Positions 9,306-18,804 are shown, counted from the stretch's first letter. The stretch: DNA of 64,000 nucleotides from CAWJPY01 sp963844865 (GCA_963844865.1 CAWJPY010000006.1:1-64000), one strand, 5' to 3'. The notes: a model not told the origin generated them from the letters alone. Made by a program: numbers and translations.

Positions 9306-10694
9306 TCACTCTTCGGAGGGCCCACCACGGACCGACACCTCGCCGTACTCTTTGAGCTTGCGCTGCAAGGTGCGGAGGCCGATGCCCAGGAGCTTGGCGG
9401 CTCGAGCACGGTGACCGTCGGTGTAGTTCAGGGTCTTGAGGATCACCTCGCGCTCGATCTCGGCCATGGGCCGCGGCTGCCAGTGTGCGGGAGACGGTGT
9501 CACCGGAGCGCTGGTGGGGACCCGATACTCGAGGGGGAGATCCTCCAGGGTGATCTCCTCGGACTGAGCGAAGAGCACCATGGACTCCACCAGGTTGCGC
9601 AGCTCGCGAACGTTGCCCGGCCACGGATAGCGCTTCAATGCCGCCAGCACCGCAGGGTGGACGCCGCGCACGTTGCGATCCAGCCCTGATTCGAGCGCTC
9701 GAGGAAGTGGCTCGACGAACAGTGGGACGTCGTCAGCGCGCTCGCGCAAGGGCGGGATGTGGAGCGTCACCACCTTGAGCCGGTAGTAGAGGTCCTGGCG
9801 GAAGCGACCCTCGGCGCACTCCAGCGCTCCAGGGACCGGTTGGTGGCGGCGACGAGCCGGAAGTCCACCGAGATCGCGATGTGCCCCCCACCCGCATGAC
9901 CTCGCGCTCCTCCAGGACGCGCAGCAGCTTCACCTGCAGATCGGGCGACAGCTCCGAGATCTCGTCGAGGAAGAGCGTGCCGCCGTGCGGCCGACTCGAT
10001 GAGACCGATCCGTCGTCGGTCGGGCGCCGGTGAAGGCCCCGCGCTCGTGTCCGAAGAGCTCGGACTCGAGGATCTCCCCCGGAATGGCACCGCAGTTGAC
10101 GGCCACGAAGGGCCCTTCGGCCCGCGGCGAGTTCTGGTGCAGGGCGTTCGCCACCAGCTCCTTGCCCGTTCCCGACTCCCCCACGACGAGCACCGTGGAC
10201 CGGGTGGGCGCGACCAGGCGGACCCGGTCCAGGAGCTCCTCCATGGCCCTCGAGTGCCCCACGATTCCCTCGAAGCCGAAGGACTTGTCCAGACGCTGCC
10301 GCAGATTTCGGTTCTCGAAGCGCAGGACCCGCCGGTCGAGGTGGAGCTGGACTCGCTGCCGCAGCTCCTGCACCTTCACCGGCTTGGTGAGGTAGTCGTC
10401 GGCTCCCTGCTGGAGCGCCGCTACCGCGTCCTCCACCTCACCGTACGCGGTGACCAAGAGGAAGGGCAGGTCCGGACGCTGCTCGCGGACCCTCCGCAGC
10501 AGCTCGTAGCCATCCATACCCGGCATACGGACATCGGACAGCACCACGTCTACCTGGTCGCCAGCCGACAGGCGCTCCAGAGCCTCCTCGGCGGACGCGA
10601 AGGGCTCCACGTCGAAACCGACCCGGCGGAGGGCACGCGTCATCGCCTCCCGCGAGCCGTCGTCATCGTCGACCACGAAGATTACGGCTGCCAC
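9306..10694 (-). pseudogene. NtrC-type sigma-54 response regulator, frameshifted four times as given
   Basis: The gene encodes about 462 aa: receiver (VIFVVDDDDGSREAM, VVLSDVRMPGMDG, DYLTKPVK), AAA+ domain (VVGESGTGKELVANALH, ELFGHERGAFTGA, LVAATNRSLE, LYYRLKVVTLHIPPLRERADD) and Fis HTH (RARAAKLLGIGLRTLQRKLKEYG). The GTG start at 10694 has GGAGG 5 nt upstream and overlaps the ligA stop. Within 9820-10015 the frame shifts four times (near 9820-9830, in a C6 run at 9884-9889, near 9979-9993 and near 10001-10013), with net shift zero. All domain pieces are well conserved, so base-calling errors are likelier than a dead gene. As written it cannot make a full protein. It would activate sigma-54 promoters. 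Confidence 0.8.
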
Positions 10695-12709
10695 AGGTCC
10701 CTCCCTGCCCGCTCTCGCACCACGCGTCGGAGACCCTCCTCGTCCAGGGCCGGCACACCGAGCCGTCGCGCCGTCATGAGCTTGCCGCCGGCCTCGGCCC
10801 CGGCGACCAGATAGTCGGTGGTGCGGGAGACCGCGCTCGTCACCCGGGCGCCGAGGGCCTCGAGAGACCGTCGCACCTCGGCGCGGGGATGCGTCAGGGA
10901 CCCGGTGAGGACCACCGTCAGACCCGCAAGCGGAGCGCCCTCCGCACCGTCGCCGGGAACACGCCCACCCGTGATCCCCATCGCCGCCAATCTGGCCAGC
11001 AGGCGCACGTTGGCCGGAGCGGCAAACCAACGCTCCACGGAACCTGCCACCACGGGTCCGATGCCCTCGATGGCGGTGAGCTGCTGCCGGCCCTGGACGG
11101 TCACATTCTCGAGAGTGCCGAAGCGCTCGGCGAGCAGCCGCGCCGCCCTCTCCCCCACGTGGGGGATGCCGAGGGCGAACAGCAGCCGCCCCAGGGGCCG
11201 CTCCTTCGCCTCCTCCAAACGACGTCGCAGCTTGACTGCCGACGCCTCTCCCCACCCCGGAAGCTCGGCGAGACGGCTGGGATCGAGCTCGAACAGCGAC
11301 GCCTCATCGCTCACCAGCCCGGCCGCCGCGAGCTGCTCCAACGACCGTGCGCCGAGGCCCTCGATGTCCATGGCGGGGCGGGAGCAGAAGTGACGCAGGC
11401 GCGCTGCCACCACCGCCGGGCACCGGTCGTTTGGACAGCGCACGGCCACCTCCCCCGGCTCCCGCACCAGGGCGTTGCCGCAGACCGGGCACTCCTCCGG
11501 CGCTCCGTACGGGGCCACCCCCGGAGATCGCTCGGAGCTGATCACGCCAACCACCTTGGGGATCACCTCACCACCCTTGACGACCCACACCCGGTCACCC
11601 ACCCGCACGTCCAGGCGCGCCACCTCCTCGAAGTTGTGGAGGGTGGCCCGCGACACCGTGGAGCCCGCGACCGCCACCGGTTCGAGGATGGCGACCGGTG
11701 TCAGGACGCCGGTCCGCCCGACCTGGATCGAGATGTCGCGCACCGTGGTCGCCTCGCCGGCAGGCGGGAACTTGAACGCCACCGCCCAGCGGACCGCACG
11801 TCCGGTGGCGCCCAGGGCCCTGCGTTCGTCGGCGCGGTCGACCTTCACGACGATGCCGTCAGTGTCGAAGTCGAGACCGGAGCGACGATCTTCCCAGTCG
11901 GCGATGACGCGCTCCACCTCCGCGATGGTGGCGCAACGCACGACCCCGGGAGACACGGGGAAGCCCGACGACTCCAGGCGCTCGAGGTCCTCCACGTGGC
12001 TGTCGGTCCGCCAGCCCTCGGCCCGGACCAGCTGGTAGCACCAGAGGCCGAGCCGACGCCGGGCGGTCTGCCGGGAGTCGAGGAGGCGGACGGCGCCGGC
12101 GGTGGCATTGCGCGGGTTGGCGAAGGGCGGATCGCCGCTCTCCAGCCGCTGTCGGTTGAGCTCGCCGAAGACGCTGCGGGCCATGTACACCTCGCCCCGC
12201 ACCTCCAGCAGCGGCGGCGCGTGCTCGAGGTGGAGGGGGAGGCCCCGCAGCGTGCGTGCGTTGGCGGTCACGTCGTCCCCCACCAGCCCGTTGCCACGGG
12301 TCACCGCCCGCACTAGCGCTCCATCCTCGTAGATCAATGAGAGGGACACACCGTCGATCTTCAGCTCGGCCGCCAGCGCCGCGGGCTCGTGCCCCAGCTC
12401 TCGGCTCACCCGGGCGTGCCAGCTGCGCAGATCCTCCAGGGAGTAGCCGTTGTCCAGGGACAACATGGGCACGACGTGGGCGACCGCGGCCAGCTCCGGC
12501 ACCGGCTCGCCTCCCACCCGCCGGGTGGGTGAGGTGGGGGTCGCCAGCTCCGGGTGCTCGGCCTCCAGTCGCACCAGCTCGGCGAACAGCCGATCGTACT
12601 CGTAGTCCGAGATCTCGGGCGCCGAGCGCACGTAGTAGAGGAGGTCATGGCGGCGGATCGCCCGCCGCAGCTCCTCCACCCGGCCTCGGATCGCGGCGGA
12701 AACGCTCAC
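10682..12709 (-). CDS. ligA: NAD-dependent DNA ligase
   Basis: LigA seals nicks in replication and repair using NAD+. The 675-aa length is typical. Visible features are the N-terminal Ia region (HDLLYYVRSAPEISDYEYDRL), the adenylated lysine K117 in AELKIDG, the OB fold, a zinc finger with Cys 407, 410, 425 and 430, helix-hairpin-helix repeats (residues about 440-580) and a C-terminal BRCT domain (about 590-675). Its ATG overlaps the pcnB stop (ATGA) and its 3' end overlaps the NtrC-type gene, so the three form one coupled unit. Confidence 0.97.
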   Translation of the reverse strand: MSVSAAIRGRVEELRRAIRRHDLLYYVRSAPEISDYEYDRLFAELVRLEAEHPELATPTSPTRRVGGEPVPELAAVAHVVPMLSLDNGYSLEDLRSWHARVSRELGHEPAALAAELKIDGVSLSLIYEDGALVRAVTRGNGLVGDDVTANARTLRGLPLHLEHAPPLLEVRGEVYMARSVFGELNRQRLESGDPPFANPRNATAGAVRLLDSRQTARRRLGLWCYQLVRAEGWRTDSHVEDLERLESSGFPVSPGVVRCATIAEVERVIADWEDRRSGLDFDTDGIVVKVDRADERRALGATGRAVRWAVAFKFPPAGEATTVRDISIQVGRTGVLTPVAILEPVAVAGSTVSRATLHNFEEVARLDVRVGDRVWVVKGGEVIPKVVGVISSERSPGVAPYGAPEECPVCGNALVREPGEVAVRCPNDRCPAVVAARLRHFCSRPAMDIEGLGARSLEQLAAAGLVSDEASLFELDPSRLAELPGWGEASAVKLRRRLEEAKERPLGRLLFALGIPHVGERAARLLAERFGTLENVTVQGRQQLTAIEGIGPVVAGSVERWFAAPANVRLLARLAAMGITGGRVPGDGAEGAPLAGLTVVLTGSLTHPRAEVRRSLEALGARVTSAVSRTTDYLVAGAEAGGKLMTARRLGVPALDEEGLRRVVRERAGRDLWQP

Positions 12710-14043
12710 TTCTTCTTCCTCCTCCGAGACCGGCGAGGACGGCGCGATCGCCGACGAGGCCGCTCGTCGCTCTCGGGCTCCACCGGCTCTCCGGCCCGCA
12801 CCCGCTGCAGCGCCCTGGCCCAGCCGAGATACGTGTCCTCGGAGCTGAGGCCGGCGGCGGCGGCAAAGGAGTACAGATCCCAGGTCACGGAGAAGTGCTC
12901 CTGACGGATCAGCTTCAGGACCTGGCGCCCGCGCTCCGGGGGGCGCGCCATCTTGGCGAGGGAGAAGAGACCCTGGTGGAGGAGGTGGACCAGGTGGTTG
13001 GACAGGTGCATCGCGGCCGCGCTGGGCTCGAGCATGGCGCGCAGCCTGGTCAGGAGCTCCGCGTTGTCGAGGCGGCGCTGGCCGTTCGTCATCGACGCCA
13101 GCAGGCTGTAGAACCGCTCCAGGAAGAAGACACCGATGAGGGTGGCGTCACGGAGGCCATCGCCTTCCGCCATCCTGCGATCCACCGTCTCCAGCAAGCG
13201 TTTGGTCTGATCGTCGACGCCGACCAGGGTTGGAAAGGCGAGCTCGAAAATGCCCTCCCGCCGCCAGGCCCCGATGATACCTGCCGCGCTCCCGGATCGA
13301 AGGGTCTCCAGGAGCTCATAGGTGAGCCGTGCGGAGGACGCCTCCTGCAGCGCGGAGCGGCAACGCTCCATGGCGGCCAGGGAGGTCTCGTCCACGGCGA
13401 AGCCCATCCGCACTCCGTACTCCAGGGCGCGCATCATGCGGACCGGATCCTCGCGGAAGCGGGCGTCGGAGTCGCCGATGGTGCGGATGACGCCCGCCTC
13501 CAGATCCGGAATGCCTCCCACGTAGTCGAGGATCGAGTAGTCGGCGATGTTGTAGAAGAGGGCATTCACGGTGAAGTCGCGGCGGCGTGCATCCTCGGCC
13601 GGCGTTCCGTAGATTCCTTCATCGTCCAGGTTCCTGCCCCGCGCGGGGGCCTCCGCCTCCTCCTCCATCGCCTCCTGCTCTGCCTCCTCCCAGTCGTCCG
13701 GGCCCTCCGGGGCCTCCGGGCTGGACCGAAAGGTGGCGACCTCCACGATCTCGCCCTTGAAGAAGACGTGGACGAGCCGGAAGCGGCGTCCGATGACCCG
13801 TGAGTTGCGGAAGAGACGGCGGATCTCCTGGGGACGGGCGTTGGTGGCGACGTCGAAGTCCTTGGGCGTGCGGCCGAGCAACAGATCGCGCACCGCACCC
13901 CCGACCAGGAACGCCAGGTAGCCCGATCGGTGGAGCCGATACAGGACCTTCAACGCGTCAGTGGAGATGTTCCGCCGTGAAAGCGAGTGTTCGGGACGCG
14001 CCAGAACCCGTGGTTCCAGGCGCTCGGATTCCGCTGTCGTCAC
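12706..14043 (-). CDS. pcnB: poly(A) polymerase / tRNA nucleotidyltransferase family protein
   Basis: The 445-aa protein starts with the class II nucleotidyltransferase core: FLVGGAVRDLLLGRTPKDFD with the catalytic D-x-D, then RDFTVNALFYN and DYVGGIPDLEAGVIRTIGD. It ends with a strongly basic tail of Arg and Lys, as in PcnB-type poly(A) polymerases rather than CCA-adding enzymes. A Glu-rich insert (about residues 120-145) sits between the two parts of the head domain. The product would add 3' poly(A) to RNA and promote decay. It lies upstream of ligA with a 4-nt overlap. Confidence 0.87.
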   Translation of the reverse strand: MTTAESERLEPRVLARPEHSLSRRNISTDALKVLYRLHRSGYLAFLVGGAVRDLLLGRTPKDFDVATNARPQEIRRLFRNSRVIGRRFRLVHVFFKGEIVEVATFRSSPEAPEGPDDWEEAEQEAMEEEAEAPARGRNLDDEGIYGTPAEDARRRDFTVNALFYNIADYSILDYVGGIPDLEAGVIRTIGDSDARFREDPVRMMRALEYGVRMGFAVDETSLAAMERCRSALQEASSARLTYELLETLRSGSAAGIIGAWRREGIFELAFPTLVGVDDQTKRLLETVDRRMAEGDGLRDATLIGVFFLERFYSLLASMTNGQRRLDNAELLTRLRAMLEPSAAAMHLSNHLVHLLHQGLFSLAKMARPPERGRQVLKLIRQEHFSVTWDLYSFAAAAGLSSEDTYLGWARALQRVRAGEPVEPESDERPRRRSRRPRRSRRRKKK

Positions 14044-14229
14044 TGGAGCCCCTTACCTCCCCAGAAGCTCCCTTCGAGCCTCTGCACACGGGAAGATCTG
14101 GCGCCGGAGCCGCGGCCTGCGGCTGCCCGGCGCCGGGCAGATCTTAGCAGATCGGTCGATCCAGGACTCGATCTCAGAGGTGGGCCCTGCCACCGGAGGC
14201 CCGGGGCGGACCGGCTCCCCAGGACGTGC
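14044..14229. other. short intergenic region upstream of pcnB
   Basis: 186 nt between the pcnB start and the stop of the secreted repeat protein, both on the minus strand. It holds GC-rich short inverted repeats (for example CCCGGCGCCGGG near 14125) but no clear T-run terminator or consensus promoter that I can support. Confidence 0.3.
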
Positions 14230-15876
14230 TCAGTTGTCGACGACGAAGTGCCGCTCGCCCACGACCGTCTCTCCTCCGAAGTAGTCCAGCGACCGCACCA
14301 CCAGCACGTGGGGGCCGTCGCTGATGGCTTCGGCCTCCGTATCCAGGTCGAAGCTGAATCCGGCGTGCTGGGTGTAGTACAGGGGCAGCCACGGGAACAT
14401 CGCCGTGACCTCGGGCGTGGACAGGCCGATCTCGGAGCTCCCGATCATGGTGCCGTCCACCCAGATCTGGATCTCCTCGGCGGTGTCGGGATCGATGGCC
14501 CACCCGGTCACCTCGACGACCCCAGCAACCTGCTCCATGTTTGCGGGTGTGTAGATGTCCCCGAAGGCAGGGCGGTCTGGGTCGTCGTCGCAGTCCAGGA
14601 TGAAGGGGATCTGGGCGATGTCGGCGACATTGTTCTCGAGGTCGCCGGCGCGGATCTTCAAGTAGTGCAGGCCCTGGCCGAAGCCGAAGCCGCCGGGGCC
14701 GGTGCTGTGGAGCTGCGAGGCGTCGAGCAGGAACATGAAGCCCGCGTCCTTGGAGTTCGGCACGTCGGGGAACAGATGCTGGATGTCCAGACGCTCCAAC
14801 CCATAGGTGTTCACGTCGGTGTCCAGCGTGCTGAAATGGAAGGGGTTCGGAGGATAGGTGTCGGTGATGATGACGCCGTCGATCAGGAGCTGGACGTAGG
14901 CGACGCCGCCCTGATCGGTCCGGGAACCCACGTCCAGGGCCCAGCCGCTCACCGGCTCCACCACCTGCACGTCCTCATAAGGCGGCGTCGAGATGTCCAG
15001 GGGCCTCGCGCAACCCTTGGCGAACATCACGTGGTTCGCGGGCGGGTAGTCGATGCCCCCGAAGGGAGGCAGGTTGTAGCCGGTGTTGAAGGTCTGGACG
15101 AAGCGCCGGCCGATCACCCGTGACGCCCCCTGCTCGTCGGTGAGGCGGACGGCGAGGCTGTGTACCCCGTTGGGGAGCACCGTGGTGTTGAGCATGCGCA
15201 CGAAACCGGCCCGGTCCGCGTCCGGCCGCGAGGGGAAGCGGTGGGCGATGTCGGGGCGATGGACTCCAAGGTTCGCCTGCCCCACCGCGAGCCCGTCCAC
15301 CAACACCTCCACCAGACGCACCTCGCCGTCGTCCAGCGCCCAGCCGGTGACCGGGAAGACCCCGTTCATGGGCTGGTTGAGTCCGGGCAGCTCCAGCGCT
15401 CCGATGGGCGCCTGGTTGAGCTGGTTGTCGACCGTGAACATCCGCGTGCCGTAGTCGTCTGCGGTCATGTCGCTGAACGTGACCCGCACGAAGAGCACGT
15501 GGCTGCCGTTTTCCAGGTCGCGGGAGTCGAAGGAGGTGGCGAAGCCGGGCCGCTCGTACGCGGTCCCCGCGTACCAGGGATAGGCCAGCAGGACGTCGTA
15601 CCGGGGCTGGTCGAGGTCCGCGGACGCCACCAGCTCATCGTCGATATAGAGATCGACGGCGGTCACCGACGCACTCCCGAACTGGCAGTTGTTCCACGTC
15701 CACTGCGGGCCGCACTCCTCGCCGTCGTCGAGGATGAACCCGGTGACCTGCACCAGTCCGAAAACCGTAGCGTCTTCCTGGGGTGTATCGAGCCGGAAAA
15801 TGGTCCCGGCATCTCCACTTGCCGCTACCAGAAGAGGGAGCAGGAGAAATGCCCCGCCGATGACCTTCTGCCGCAT
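14230..15876 (-). CDS. secreted protein made of four tandem Ig-like GWALD repeats
   Basis: The 548-aa protein has a signal peptide (MRQKVIGGAFLLLPLLVAAS). Four repeats of about 110-140 residues follow, each built on V-x-V-[TS]-G-[WF]-x-[LI]-D..V-x-[VL]-x-[IV]-D-G/D, then a PG/AGF motif and GxHxLxVR. Examples are VTGFILDDG, VTGWALDDG, VSGWALDVG and VTGWAIDPD. This is a bacterial Ig-like beta-sandwich array with no catalytic motif, so an extracellular structural or adhesive role is inferred. The ATG at 15876 was chosen because AGGAGGG sits six nt upstream; the frame is open 27 codons further. Confidence 0.75.
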   Translation of the reverse strand: MRQKVIGGAFLLLPLLVAASGDAGTIFRLDTPQEDATVFGLVQVTGFILDDGEECGPQWTWNNCQFGSASVTAVDLYIDDELVASADLDQPRYDVLLAYPWYAGTAYERPGFATSFDSRDLENGSHVLFVRVTFSDMTADDYGTRMFTVDNQLNQAPIGALELPGLNQPMNGVFPVTGWALDDGEVRLVEVLVDGLAVGQANLGVHRPDIAHRFPSRPDADRAGFVRMLNTTVLPNGVHSLAVRLTDEQGASRVIGRRFVQTFNTGYNLPPFGGIDYPPANHVMFAKGCARPLDISTPPYEDVQVVEPVSGWALDVGSRTDQGGVAYVQLLIDGVIITDTYPPNPFHFSTLDTDVNTYGLERLDIQHLFPDVPNSKDAGFMFLLDASQLHSTGPGGFGFGQGLHYLKIRAGDLENNVADIAQIPFILDCDDDPDRPAFGDIYTPANMEQVAGVVEVTGWAIDPDTAEEIQIWVDGTMIGSSEIGLSTPEVTAMFPWLPLYYTQHAGFSFDLDTEAEAISDGPHVLVVRSLDYFGGETVVGERHFVVDN

Positions 15877-15927
15877 GACGACCCTCCTTGGGACAACGCT
15901 ACGACGTTCTCGAAACCTTTCGTCACA

Positions 15928-15957
15928 ATGATATACCACAGCGAAACTCGTGGTCAA
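15928..15957 (-). promoter_or_regulatory. sigma-70-type promoter for the secreted repeat protein
   Basis: Read on the minus strand, TTGACC (15952-15957) and TATCAT (15928-15933) are separated by 18 nt. Transcription would start near 15921, about 45 nt upstream of the ATG. The surrounding region is locally AT-rich in an otherwise very GC-rich sequence. Confidence 0.5.
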
Positions 15958-15991
15958 ACAAGAACAAGCATGAACTTCCCCCGGCGGGCAG

Positions 15992-16015
15992 CGTCACAGG
16001 GGTCAGAATGTGACG
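15992..16015. repeat. 7-bp perfect inverted repeat upstream of the secreted protein
   Basis: CGTCACA and TGTGACG flank a 10-nt spacer. The half-sites are in the opposite order to a CRP site (TGTGA-N6-TCACA), so it is not a standard CRP operator. It lies about 35 nt upstream of the predicted -35 box and could be an activator site or a small hairpin. Confidence 0.4.
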
Positions 16016-16036
16016 TAGCTCAACTGTTCGAAAACT

Positions 16037-16089
16037 GCTCACAAAACCAGAGCTGATGGCTCAGCCATTCTGGGCCGGTTTTCGTGAGC
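16037..16089 (-). terminator. hairpin terminator after the HDAC-like gene
   Basis: GCTCAC-AAAACC (16037-16048) pairs with GGTTTT-c-GTGAGC (16077-16089) with one bulged base, enclosing an inner stem ATGGC/GCCAT with loop TCA. The structure includes the first base of the HDAC-like stop codon. On the minus strand the stem contains a T4 run. Its symmetry could also stop transcription on the plus strand. Confidence 0.55.
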
Positions 16090-17111
16090 TAATTGGGCGG
16101 CGTTCCCTCGCTGCTTGCCGGGGAGGCTCTTCCCGCCAATTCCTCGACATGGGCGCGCACCGCGGGCCCCAGCGTCCGCCGCTGGTATCCGCCCTCCAGG
16201 ATGGACAGCACCCGTCCACCGGACCACCGGGATGCGCGGCCGACCACCGACGCGGTGAGGCGCCGAAACCCGTCCCGAGTCATCGCCATCCCGCCGAGCA
16301 CGTCGCCTTCGAGCGCGGTGAAGCCGGCCGACAGCACCAGCACCGCCGGCCGCAACCGGTCCACGAGCTCATCCAGACCGTGCTCCAGAGCGGTGCAGAC
16401 GATGGCGTCGTCCGCGCCCGCGGCGAGCGGGATGTTCCTGGTCAGGCCGAGGCCTGGGCCCTCTCCCGCCTCGGCCGCCGTCCCGGTCCCCGGAAAGGCG
16501 GGGTAGCGGTGCACCGACAGGTAGCCGACGTCGGCGCGATCGTAGAAGTGCGCCTGCGTGCCGTTGCCGTGCAGGGCGTCGAAGTCCACGATCAGGACCG
16601 GCTGGTTCCAGCTCCGCACGATCACCTCCGCGGCCAGGGCCACGGCGTTGAAGAAGCAAAAGCCGCGGGCGCGGCCCCGCTCGGCGTGATGGGAGGGCGG
16701 ACGAACGGCCAGGAAGGCCCGGTCGAGGCGCCCGTTCACCAGGTCCAGGGCCGCCTGCATCGCGAGGCCGCCGGCCGCCAGCGCCGCCCGGTAGGTGCCC
16801 GGCGAAACCACGCAGTCGTGGGAGTCCAGCCAGGGGGTGCCGTCCTGTGAGGCGCGCCGCACGCGCTCGATGTACGCCCCGTCGTGCACCCACCTCAGGA
16901 CTCCCACCACATCGTCCTCCCTGGGGAGTGGCGCCGCACGGTTGACGGACCAGGGATGGACGCCGCCCTCCTCCAGGGCGGCCAGGACGTCCTCCAGTCG
17001 TGCCGGGGCATCGGGATGGCCGGGCGGAGGTACGTGTTCCAGGCAGTGCGGATGGGAGCGGACCTCGAGGAGCCCCGGGGATGCCTTCGTGCGAGGACCG
17101 GTTGTCGGCAT
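16089..17111 (-). CDS. HDAC/AcuC-fold deacetylase-like protein lacking two of three zinc ligands
   Basis: The 340-aa protein has the arginase/deacetylase fold. It keeps the catalytic His-His dyad (RPPSHHAERGRARGFCFFN, H141-H142), the Gly-Tyr of the C-terminal motif (LEGGY, Y309) and the usual spacing. The zinc site is altered: DxDxHHGNGT reads DFDALHGNGT (His to Leu at 180) and SAGFD reads SAGFT (Asp to Thr at 265), leaving only D178. Family members need all three ligands to hydrolyse acetyl-lysine or acetylpolyamine. This one may be inactive as a hydrolase, bind the substrate only, or use a different metal site. It is divergent from the flippase gene. Confidence 0.8.
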   Translation of the reverse strand: MPTTGPRTKASPGLLEVRSHPHCLEHVPPPGHPDAPARLEDVLAALEEGGVHPWSVNRAAPLPREDDVVGVLRWVHDGAYIERVRRASQDGTPWLDSHDCVVSPGTYRAALAAGGLAMQAALDLVNGRLDRAFLAVRPPSHHAERGRARGFCFFNAVALAAEVIVRSWNQPVLIVDFDALHGNGTQAHFYDRADVGYLSVHRYPAFPGTGTAAEAGEGPGLGLTRNIPLAAGADDAIVCTALEHGLDELVDRLRPAVLVLSAGFTALEGDVLGGMAMTRDGFRRLTASVVGRASRWSGGRVLSILEGGYQRRTLGPAVRAHVEELAGRASPASSEGTPPN

Positions 17112-17136
17112 CTCCGCATCATACTACCCTGAGAGC

Positions 17137-18192
17137 GTGACTCGGCGCGCCCTCCGCACGCTCGTCTCGCTCCTGTTGATGGCGGCTCTGACCGCCCTCT
17201 TCCTGTGGAACGTGGATCTGGGCAAGGTCGGCTCGGCGCTCGGCCAGGCCCGTCCCCTGTGGTTGGCGCTCGCGGTCATCGTCGCCCTCGCGAGCTACTG
17301 GTTCCGGGCCGTGCGCTGGCAGCTGATCCTGCGCCCGGTCGGCAAGGTGCGTCACTCCAGCGCGCTCCTGGCCACCGCCGTGGGGTACGCCGCAATGACG
17401 CTGTTGCCCGCCCGTATGGGAGACCTCGTGCGGCCGGTCGTGCTGGCGCGACGGGAGCACCTCCCCATGTCGGCGGCCCTGGCCTCCATCCTCACCGAGC
17501 GCGTGTTCGACCTGTTCTCGGTGGTGTTCTTCTTCCTCATCTTCATCGTCTGGCCGCCCGCCATGCCCGCCCTGGACCGGCAGGCCCGATCCCACCTCGA
17601 GATCCTCCGCCTGTCGGGGTACGCGGCGGGTGCGGTGCTCGTGGTGGGCGTCGTGCTGGTGCTCGGCCTCCTCCGCTACCAGGAACGGTTCGTCGAGCTC
17701 GCCACGCGCCCGGTGGCGCGTCTCCGCCCGCGCTGGCGGCCGCCGCTGCAACGCTTTCTCGGGCACTTTCTCGATGGTCTCCGGGTGCTGCAGCGGCCGT
17801 GGGATCTGGCCGTCACCGCCGGCGCGTCCCTCCTGCTGTGGTACGGCATCGCCTGGCAGGTCCGGTTCACCCTGATGGCCTTTGACCTCCACCTGGGCCT
17901 CAGGGTCAGCTACTTCCTGCTCACCATGGCGGTCCTCGGCCTCGCCATCCCGACCCCTGGGGGCGTGGGGGGGTTTCACAAGGCCACCCAGGTTGGCCTG
18001 ACCGCCTTCTTCGCCGTCGGCCTCAACCGGGCCACTGCAGTGGCCATCGCCTATCACGCGATCTGCTTCCTGCCCATCACCATCATCGGTCTCCTGTGCC
18101 TGCCTCTGGTGGACCTGCGGCTCCGCGAGGTGGGCGAGCTGTCGACCTCGGGTCCTCCAGCGACCCACACCAGAGAGGCCGCCGAGCCATGA
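17137..18192 (+). CDS. YbhN/AglD-like flippase-domain membrane protein
   Basis: The 351-aa polytopic protein has about eight membrane segments and the motifs of the LPG_synthase_TM (UPF0104) family, including YWFRAVRWQLILRP, LLPARMGDLVRP and IPTPGGVGGF. Members move or modify lipids and glycolipids across the inner membrane; the exact substrate cannot be read here. GTG at 17137 starts the first hydrophobic segment cleanly. Its stop overlaps the nrdR start (ATGA). Confidence 0.8.
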   Translation: MTRRALRTLVSLLLMAALTALFLWNVDLGKVGSALGQARPLWLALAVIVALASYWFRAVRWQLILRPVGKVRHSSALLATAVGYAAMTLLPARMGDLVRPVVLARREHLPMSAALASILTERVFDLFSVVFFFLIFIVWPPAMPALDRQARSHLEILRLSGYAAGAVLVVGVVLVLGLLRYQERFVELATRPVARLRPRWRPPLQRFLGHFLDGLRVLQRPWDLAVTAGASLLLWYGIAWQVRFTLMAFDLHLGLRVSYFLLTMAVLGLAIPTPGGVGGFHKATQVGLTAFFAVGLNRATAVAIAYHAICFLPITIIGLLCLPLVDLRLREVGELSTSGPPATHTREAAEP

Positions 18193-18773
18193 TCTGCCCT
18201 TTCTGCGGCCACCCCGACAACCGCGTGGTGGACTCGCGGGAGGTCCGGGAGGGGGCCGAGATCCGCCGCCGCCGCGAGTGCCTGGGCTGTGCCCGCCGCT
18301 TTACAACCTACGAGCGCGTGGACGAGCTTCCGGCCACCGTCATCAAGCGCGACGGCCGCCGTGAGAGCTTCGATCGCGAGAAGCTCCTCACCGGCCTGCT
18401 CAAGGCGTGCGAGAAACGCCCTGTGGCCCGCCGCGAGCTGGTACGGATCGTGGACACGGTCGAGTCCGGGCTCGCGTCCCGCGATGTGCGCGAGATGTCC
18501 TCCGAGGAGATCGGGGCGCTGGTGATCGAGCAGCTCCGCCACCTCGACCAGGTGGCCTACGTCCGCTTCGCCAGCGTCTATCGCCGCTTCGAGGATGTGC
18601 ACCAGTTCCTGGAGGAGCTGCGGGACCTGTTGCGCCCGGGCGAAGGCGACGCCGCTCGCCCCGCGTCCGCCCCGCCCACGCCGCCGTCGGCGTCGGCCGG
18701 GCGCAAGGGACGCTCTCCGACACGCGCCGACCGGCGACAGGAGCAGCCGCGGTTGGGCTTCGAAGAGGACTGA
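18189..18773 (+). CDS. nrdR: transcriptional repressor NrdR
   Basis: NrdR senses ATP/dATP and represses ribonucleotide reductase genes. The zinc ribbon (MICPFCGHPDNRVVDSR..CLGCARRFTTYER, four Cys) is followed by the ATP-cone (VIKRDGRRESFDREKL..YVRFASVYRRF). Its 194 aa exceed the usual length of about 150. The extra 45 residues are a Pro/Ala/Arg-rich tail ending EQPRLGFEED. The ATG at 18189 overlaps the flippase stop by 4 nt. No NrdR boxes or nrd genes are in this window. Confidence 0.95.
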   Translation: MICPFCGHPDNRVVDSREVREGAEIRRRRECLGCARRFTTYERVDELPATVIKRDGRRESFDREKLLTGLLKACEKRPVARRELVRIVDTVESGLASRDVREMSSEEIGALVIEQLRHLDQVAYVRFASVYRRFEDVHQFLEELRDLLRPGEGDAARPASAPPTPPSASAGRKGRSPTRADRRQEQPRLGFEED

Positions 18774-18804
18774 GCCGTGAGGCGAAGCGCTCCGGAAGCA
18801 CCAG

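Noticed and set aside
15992..16015. CRP binding site
   Set aside because: Half-sites are in the reverse order and 10 nt apart, unlike TGTGA-N6-TCACA.
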